8,906 nucleotides of DNA. Origin: Acidimicrobiales bacterium (lineage in GTDB: Bacteria > Actinomycetota > Acidimicrobiia > Acidimicrobiales > Acidimicrobilacustridaceae). Made by a program: the position numbers and the translations under genes. Positions 5,769-8,906 of the stretch are shown in pieces; position 1 is the first letter of the stretch; each line of letters begins with the position of its first letter. The notes beneath the pieces are model-generated. The model was given only the letters and a program-made list of their open reading frames with translations, was not told where the DNA came from and did not search any database. The DNA is taken from assembly GCA_023261915.1 (NCBI GenBank), contig JALRFT010000120.1, positions 1-8,906 of the forward strand. Reading direction: 5' to 3'.

Positions 5769-6884
5769 TCAGATGCCGATGCGCTGGGCAAGCAGTTCGC
5801 GGTGGTAGGTGGGATCCCCAAAGAGCAGTTCAGAGGACTTCGCCCGCTTGAAGTAGAGGTGGGCGGGGTGCTCCCAGGTGAAGCCGATGCCACCGTGGAT
5901 CTGGATGTTCTCGGCAGCGGCGTGGAAGTACGCCTCCGAGCAGTAGGCCTTGGCGAGACTCGCCACGGAGGGAAGCTCATCGTTCATCTCCGAGGCACAC
6001 CAGCCGGCGTAGTAAGCCGCTGACTTCGCCGACTCGACCTCGAGCAACATGTCGGCACACTTGTGCTTGATGGCCTGGAACGAGCCAATCGGGCGACCGA
6101 ACTGGACACGTACCTTGGCGTACTCGACGGCCATGTCGAGACACGCCTGCGCACCACCCACCTGCTCGGCGGCAAGGCCCACCGCCGCCAGGTCGAGCAC
6201 CCGGCTGAGAACGTCCCACCCGGCGCCATCGACACCCACGAGGGTGGCGGGCGTCCCGGCGAACTCGAGCTTGGCCTGCTTGCGGGTCTGGTCCATCGTC
6301 GACAGCGCCGTCCGGGTCATACCCGCAGCCCCTGCGTCGACGGCGAACAGGCTGACACCTGCACCGGTGCGGGCGGCAACGAGGATCAGGTTGGCGACGT
6401 GGCCGTCGAGCACGAACATCTTCGTCCCGTCGATGGTCCAGCCATCACCCGATGCCGTGGCCGTGGCCTCGATGCCACTCTCGTCCCACCGACCATTGGG
6501 TTCGGTCAGGGCCAGGGTGGCGATGGTCTCCCCCGAGGCGATTCCCGGCAGGTGCGCAGCGCACGCCTCGGCGTCGCCCGACTGCAACAGGGTGTTGGTG
6601 GCCAGTACCACGGTCGAGAAGAACGGAGCACACAGCAGGTAGCGCCCCATCTCTTCGAGCACCACGGTCAACTCGACGTAGCCGAACCCCTGGCCGCCGA
6701 ACTCCTCGGGCACGATGAGACTCTGCAGACCAAGCTGCTCGGCCATCTGCGACCACACCTCGGGGTCGTAACCCTGCTCGGTCTCCATCTGCTCCCGCAC
6801 TGCTGACTCGGGCGACTTGGACTCGAGAAACTGGCGGACGATGTTGCGGAGTTCTTCCTGCTCATCACTGAAGGCGAAGTTCAC
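5769..6884 (-). CDS. Acyl-CoA dehydrogenase family protein (FadE-like)
   Basis: A 371-residue flavoenzyme-family protein with the three acyl-CoA dehydrogenase regions. The N-terminal helical domain starts NFAFSDEQEELRNIVRQFLES and includes VPEEFGGQGFGYVELTVVLEEMGR (58-81). The middle beta domain carries LALTEPNGRWD (124-134) and GWTIDGTKMFVLDG (148-161). The C-terminal helical domain has YAKVRVQFGRPIGSFQAIKHKCADM (255-279) and QIHGGIGFTWEHPAHLYFKRAKSSELLFGD (328-357). It would oxidise an acyl-CoA at C2-C3, passing electrons to ETF. The usual C-terminal catalytic Glu motif (YEGT-like) reads LFGDP, and helix G offers no clear LCAD/IVD-type Glu, so the base is not evident. Some actinobacterial FadE proteins work only as alpha/beta pairs with one inactive subunit; no partner is adjacent here. 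The start is GTG at 6882-6884, with AAGGG about 9 nt upstream. An in-frame extension to 7205 runs antisense to the divergent gene and is rejected. Confidence 0.93.
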   Translation of the reverse strand: MNFAFSDEQEELRNIVRQFLESKSPESAVREQMETEQGYDPEVWSQMAEQLGLQSLIVPEEFGGQGFGYVELTVVLEEMGRYLLCAPFFSTVVLATNTLLQSGDAEACAAHLPGIASGETIATLALTEPNGRWDESGIEATATASGDGWTIDGTKMFVLDGHVANLILVAARTGAGVSLFAVDAGAAGMTRTALSTMDQTRKQAKLEFAGTPATLVGVDGAGWDVLSRVLDLAAVGLAAEQVGGAQACLDMAVEYAKVRVQFGRPIGSFQAIKHKCADMLLEVESAKSAAYYAGWCASEMNDELPSVASLAKAYCSEAYFHAAAENIQIHGGIGFTWEHPAHLYFKRAKSSELLFGDPTYHRELLAQRIGI

Positions 6885-6966
6885 GGTCGAGGACCCTTCT
6901 CGTTGATTTCCGTGCGGTAGATGGCATTGTCTATCAGTCCGGCGCAACCCGGGCCACCCGGAGCCG

Positions 6967-6972
6967 TACCCT
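6967..6972 (+). promoter_or_regulatory. TANNNT -10 box (TACCCT) of the metallo-beta-lactamase-fold gene
   Basis: TACCCT is followed by TGGGGG and then the ATG at 6979 (6-nt spacing). The G-run touches the start codon and is too close to act as a ribosome site, so leaderless initiation is the simpler reading. It lies in the 94-bp divergent intergenic region shared with the acyl-CoA dehydrogenase gene. Confidence 0.45.
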
Positions 6973-6978
6973 TGGGGG

Positions 6979-7596
6979 ATGGCCGACTCCGCAACCCTGC
7001 ACTGGTCCGACAGCCGGTGCGAGATCCACAAGGTGGTGGTGGGCCCAGTCGACAACAACGTGTTCGTGGTGCGGTGCCGCCAGAGCGGCGAGGCCGTGCT
7101 CATCGACGCCGCCAACGAGCACGATCGACTCCTCGATCTCTGTGAGGCCCTCGGGGTGCGGACCGTGGTCGAGACCCATGGCCACTGGGACCACATCCAG
7201 GCCATCCCCGCCGTGCGGGACGCCGGTTACGAAGTTGGGGTCACAGCCGCTGATGCCGAGATGTTGGAGAGCTACGACTACCTCCTCGAAGATGAATCGG
7301 TCATCGAGATCGGTCGCCTCCGTCTCCACACCATCGCCACCCCGGGCCACACTCCGGGGTCGATGTGCTTCCGCCTCGATCACGCCGACGTGTTGCTGAG
7401 CGGAGACACGCTGTTCCCGGGGGGACCCGGCGCCACCAAGTTCCCCGGCGGCGACTTCGCCACCATCATCGAATCAATCGACACCCGACTGTTCGGACTC
7501 GATGAGCACACGCTCGTTCTGCCCGGTCACGGGGACGACACCACCATCGGGGCGGAACGTCCCCACCTCAACGAATGGGTCACCCGCGGGTGGTGA
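6979..7596 (+). CDS. Metallo-beta-lactamase-fold hydrolase, glyoxalase II-like
   Basis: A 205-residue single-domain member of the MBL superfamily. The metal site is complete: THGHWDH (66-72: H67, H69, D71, H72), H124 in ATPGHTPGS, D143 in LLSGDTLF and H184 in VLPGHGDD. TPGHTPGS and SGDTLFPGGPGAT are typical of the hydroxyacylglutathione hydrolase-like (COG0491) branch, which hydrolyses thioesters such as S-lactoyl conjugates using two metal ions in the cytoplasm. The protein is shorter than genuine glyoxalase II (about 250 residues) and lacks its C-terminal substrate domain, so the natural thioester is unknown. Actinobacteria use mycothiol or other thiols in place of glutathione. The N-terminal IHKVVVGPVDNNVFVVRC (16-33) matches the first beta hairpin of the family. 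It is divergent from the acyl-CoA dehydrogenase gene; the crtZ-like frame on the other strand overlaps its 3' end. Confidence 0.93.
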   Translation: MADSATLHWSDSRCEIHKVVVGPVDNNVFVVRCRQSGEAVLIDAANEHDRLLDLCEALGVRTVVETHGHWDHIQAIPAVRDAGYEVGVTAADAEMLESYDYLLEDESVIEIGRLRLHTIATPGHTPGSMCFRLDHADVLLSGDTLFPGGPGATKFPGGDFATIIESIDTRLFGLDEHTLVLPGHGDDTTIGAERPHLNEWVTRGW

Positions 7597-8064
7597 ACTC
7601 AGCGTCGGTGCCTGAGCGCGAGGACTAACGCGATCCACCACGATCGGGGCGAGCATCCCGAAGGGTTCACCGCCGCGCCGGTGATGGCGCATGTGTCGGT
7701 CACCCAGCGTCTCGAGCAGACGCGCCCGTCGGCGGAGTTGTGGGACACGCCGGTGGGCATAGATCTCATGCACAACCGAGTACGCCGCCCCATAGGCCGT
7801 GACCCCGACGCTGGCGGCGAGCACTGACCGCCACGGCGTAGCTCGCCGGCGCGAAACCGCGAGGCTCATCGCCACCACGGTGACAGCAGCGAATCCGAGC
7901 GGATAGAGGTCGTTGGCCTCGAGCACGGTGGTTCGGGCCCGATGGTGGCTCTCATGGGCCGCCCATCCGGGACCGTGCATCCCCCAACGGTGACCGGCGT
8001 AGGCCACTGGCTCCATGGCTGCGAAGGCACCAACCCCGACAGCAAGATCCCGACGCCAGTTCAC
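7474..8064 (-). CDS. crtZ: CrtZ-like carotenoid (beta-carotene) hydroxylase
   Basis: A small membrane di-iron hydroxylase of the fatty acid hydroxylase superfamily. All four His motifs of bacterial CrtZ are present: HRWGMH (H25, H30), HESHH (37-41), HEIYAH (H99, H104) and HMRHH (124-128), with ANDLYPLGFA (50-59) and GGEPFGM (131-137). Hydrophobic segments are near residues 7-24, 55-70 and 81-98. The enzyme would add hydroxyls to the beta-ionone rings of carotenoids, for example giving zeaxanthin. No other carotenoid gene is in the window. The start is uncertain: the GTG at 8062-8064 has TACTGT 7 nt upstream, while the GTG at 8071-8073 has GAGGG about 5 nt upstream. The frame runs to 7474 (196 residues), but everything after about residue 144 lacks family character, has poor third-position GC, and overlaps the convergent gene by 123 nt. 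A one-base shift near 7635 would end the protein at 7599 instead. Confidence 0.85.
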   Translation of the reverse strand: MNWRRDLAVGVGAFAAMEPVAYAGHRWGMHGPGWAAHESHHRARTTVLEANDLYPLGFAAVTVVAMSLAVSRRRATPWRSVLAASVGVTAYGAAYSVVHEIYAHRRVPQLRRRARLLETLGDRHMRHHRRGGEPFGMLAPIVVDRVSPRAQAPTLSSPPAGDPFVEVGTFRPDGGVVPVTGQNERVLIESEQSGVD

Positions 8065-8071
8065 GTCGGGC

Positions 8072-8081
8072 ACAGTACCCT
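8072..8081. promoter_or_regulatory. Overlapping divergent -10 boxes (bidirectional promoter) between crtZ and the 8089 gene
   Basis: The 10-bp ACAGTACCCT holds TACCCT on the plus strand (8076-8081, 7 nt before ATG 8089) and TACTGT on the minus strand (8072-8077, 7 nt before GTG 8064). They share the central TA at 8076-8077. Both fit TANNNT at leaderless spacing. No clear -35 for either direction. Confidence 0.45.
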
Positions 8082-8088
8082 CGCCGCC

Positions 8089-8529
8089 ATGGCCACCGAG
8101 CAACCTCCTGCCGCTGCACCGCTTCCGGCCGACCAGCGTCCCGTGGACCCCACGCCGGTGGACACCGCTGATCTCCCCCCAACACCAATCCGGGATCGCA
8201 ACATCCCCGCCCGCGCCTGGCGACAAGCCCCGGATCGACTCCTGCAGCTCGGCACTGACATCGGAGGTCCGGAGGCGATGTACAAACGGCGTATCGGCTC
8301 GTGGCTGCTGTGGCGCGCCGGACCGGCGTCACGCGCCGATGCCCGCTACCTCGCCGTCGATCCCAACGATCCCGAGATCACCGTTGAGTTCCGCCTGCAC
8401 CCCGATGGGAGAGGCGAGGGAACAGGTCCGTCGGGTGCCCTTCACACCCGCTTCCGGGACTGGAAGAAGGATTTGTTGGGATCTGAAGAGTCATTGCCTG
8501 CCGCCGGGGCGGAGCAGCCCGAGCCCTAA
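8089..8529 (+). CDS. Uncharacterised protein (146 aa) with Pro-rich N-terminus
   Basis: Soluble protein with two parts. Residues 1-40 are rich in Pro, Ala and Asp and probably disordered (MATEQPPAAAPLPADQ...). Residues 41-130 look folded: PARAWRQAPDRLLQLG (40-55), GGPEAMYKRRIGSWLLWRAGPASRADARYLAV (59-90), a strand ITVEFRLHPDG and FRDWKKDLLG. The tryptophan- and arginine-rich block around YKRRIGSWLLWRAGP is the most conserved-looking feature; I cannot name a family. There is no signal peptide or membrane helix. The ATG at 8089 is chosen because TACCCT lies 7 nt before it and the sequence upstream in frame is antisense to crtZ. It is divergent from crtZ and followed, 83 nt later, by sufC on the same strand with its own promoter. 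Confidence 0.78.
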   Translation: MATEQPPAAAPLPADQRPVDPTPVDTADLPPTPIRDRNIPARAWRQAPDRLLQLGTDIGGPEAMYKRRIGSWLLWRAGPASRADARYLAVDPNDPEITVEFRLHPDGRGEGTGPSGALHTRFRDWKKDLLGSEESLPAAGAEQPEP

Positions 8530-8576
8530 GTCCCCGGGGGTACCACGCGCCTGCGGACATTTCCCCTATCTCCGTA

Positions 8577-8605
8577 GTGATAATTGTCGGCCCTCTCACT
8601 AGAAT
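8577..8605 (+). promoter_or_regulatory. Promoter of sufC (GTGATA-N17-TAGAAT)
   Basis: A -35-like GTGATA (8577-8582, 4 of 6 to TTGACA) and a -10 TAGAAT (8600-8605, 5 of 6 to TATAAT) are separated by exactly 17 nt. The -10 ends 7 nt before the GTG start of sufC, predicting a leaderless or near-leaderless transcript. It is the most canonical promoter in the window. A short TATC/GATA repeat (8567-8582) touches the -35; it may be chance or part of a regulator site. Confidence 0.6.
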
Positions 8606-8612
8606 CCGAGGT

Positions 8613-8906
8613 GTGAGTACACCGCTGTTCGAACTCCGTGGTCTGCACGTCTCGACGTCGGGAGACGACCCCACCGAAATCCTCCGGGGGGTAGATCTCG
8701 TCGTGGGCGAAGGCGAAGTCCACGCCCTCATGGGGCCCAACGGCTCCGGCAAGTCCACCCTCGCCACCACCCTGCTGGGCAGTCCCGAGTACACGGTGAC
8801 CAGTGGCCAGATCCTCTTCCGAGGAGACGACATCACAGCGTGGGGCCCCGACGAGCGTGGGAAGGCCGGCATGTTCCTCGCCTTCCAGTACCCCCAGGAG
8901 TTCGCC
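8613..8906 (+). CDS. sufC: SufC, Fe-S cluster assembly ATPase (N-terminal part, runs off window)
   Basis: Ninety-eight codons from GTG 8613 to the window edge with no stop. SufC is the ABC-type ATPase of the cytosolic SufBCD scaffold that builds Fe-S clusters. Visible are LRGLHVSTSGDDPTEILRGVDL (the typical SufC first strand pair), Walker A GPNGSGKST (42-50), then TTLLGSPEYTVTSGQILFRGDDIT, and the Q-loop in MFLAFQYPQEF. The AFQYP signature with the DERGKAGMF segment before it is diagnostic of SufC over other ABC ATPases. The rest of the protein (signature motif, Walker B) lies outside the window. GTG is chosen over later ATGs because the family N-terminus begins immediately and a promoter sits at leaderless spacing. 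The gene before it is unrelated, so sufC probably opens the suf operon here rather than following sufB and sufD. Confidence 0.95.
   Translation, partial: MSTPLFELRGLHVSTSGDDPTEILRGVDLVVGEGEVHALMGPNGSGKSTLATTLLGSPEYTVTSGQILFRGDDITAWGPDERGKAGMFLAFQYPQEFA

Noticed and set aside
6885..6895. GGTC-GAG-GACC just upstream of the acyl-CoA dehydrogenase start, compared with the SDR operator.
   Set aside because: The arm order is the reverse of the SDR palindrome, the arms are only 4 bp, and it overlaps the ribosome-binding region; not evidence for a shared regulator.
6918..6933. TAGATGGCATTGTCTA in the acyl-CoA dehydrogenase/MBL intergenic region looks like an operator.
   Set aside because: Only the outer 4 bp of each arm are complementary; the inner bases do not match, so it is within chance expectation.
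6885..7205. In-frame N-terminal extension of the acyl-CoA dehydrogenase (MAWMWSQW...).
   Set aside because: It is antisense to the metallo-beta-lactamase gene, has no family similarity, and the GTG at 6884 has a ribosome site and begins the family N-terminus exactly.
8529..8560. CCCCGGGGG after the 8089 gene as a terminator.
   Set aside because: A self-complementary run with no loop to form a hairpin and no T-tract; not supportable.

Overview
The window is gene-dense, high-GC chromosomal DNA with strongly GC-biased third codon positions and several GTG starts. Protein content points to an actinobacterium: an HhH-GPD protein of the type common in Actinobacteria, TANNNT -10 boxes placed for leaderless transcripts, and a lone acyl-CoA dehydrogenase resembling mycobacterial FadE proteins. 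The overall flavour (Acidimicrobiia-like) is an impression from family resemblance, not a phylogenetic result. I see no phage, transposon, CRISPR, rRNA or intact tRNA gene, and no stretch over 300 bases without a gene.

Layout. Left edge (1-755, minus strand): the N-terminal half of a secreted coiled-coil protein resembling the N-termini of cell-wall hydrolases, preceded by a very small single-pass membrane protein. 861-2221 (plus): a TIGR01777-type NAD(P)-dependent epimerase and an SRPBCC-fold protein, overlapping by 4 nt (GTGA). A hairpin at 2241-2280 separates them from the convergent 2307-3598 block (minus): an SDR-family 3-hydroxyacyl-CoA dehydrogenase-like enzyme, whose promoter carries a perfect inverted repeat, and RNase HI. 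3640-4218 (plus) is the HhH-GPD DNA-repair-like protein, ending 1 nt from the convergent minus-strand cluster 4220-5716: an alpha/beta-hydrolase lacking its nucleophile serine, a small conserved-looking protein, and a membrane-anchored protein of unknown function. Upstream of these on the same strand is an acyl-CoA dehydrogenase (5769-6884), divergent from a glyoxalase II-like metallo-beta-lactamase protein (6979-7596). Then come a CrtZ-like carotenoid hydroxylase (minus), a divergent unknown protein (8089-8529), and the start of sufC (8613 to the right edge), the ATPase of the SUF iron-sulfur cluster assembly system.

Functional reading. Most genes are housekeeping or lipid/CoA metabolism (SDR, acyl-CoA dehydrogenase), DNA maintenance (RNase HI, HhH-GPD), pigment modification (CrtZ) and Fe-S assembly (SufC). 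They do not form one obvious pathway. I found no convincing novel multi-gene defence or biosynthetic system. The most interesting signals are regulatory: seven starts preceded by TANNNT at 6-7 nt, including one divergent pair whose -10 boxes overlap by two bases, and a 16-bp operator-like palindrome filling the spacer of the SDR promoter. At protein level, the hydrolase with Gly at the nucleophile elbow and a possible reading-frame change at the crtZ 3' end are the best leads.
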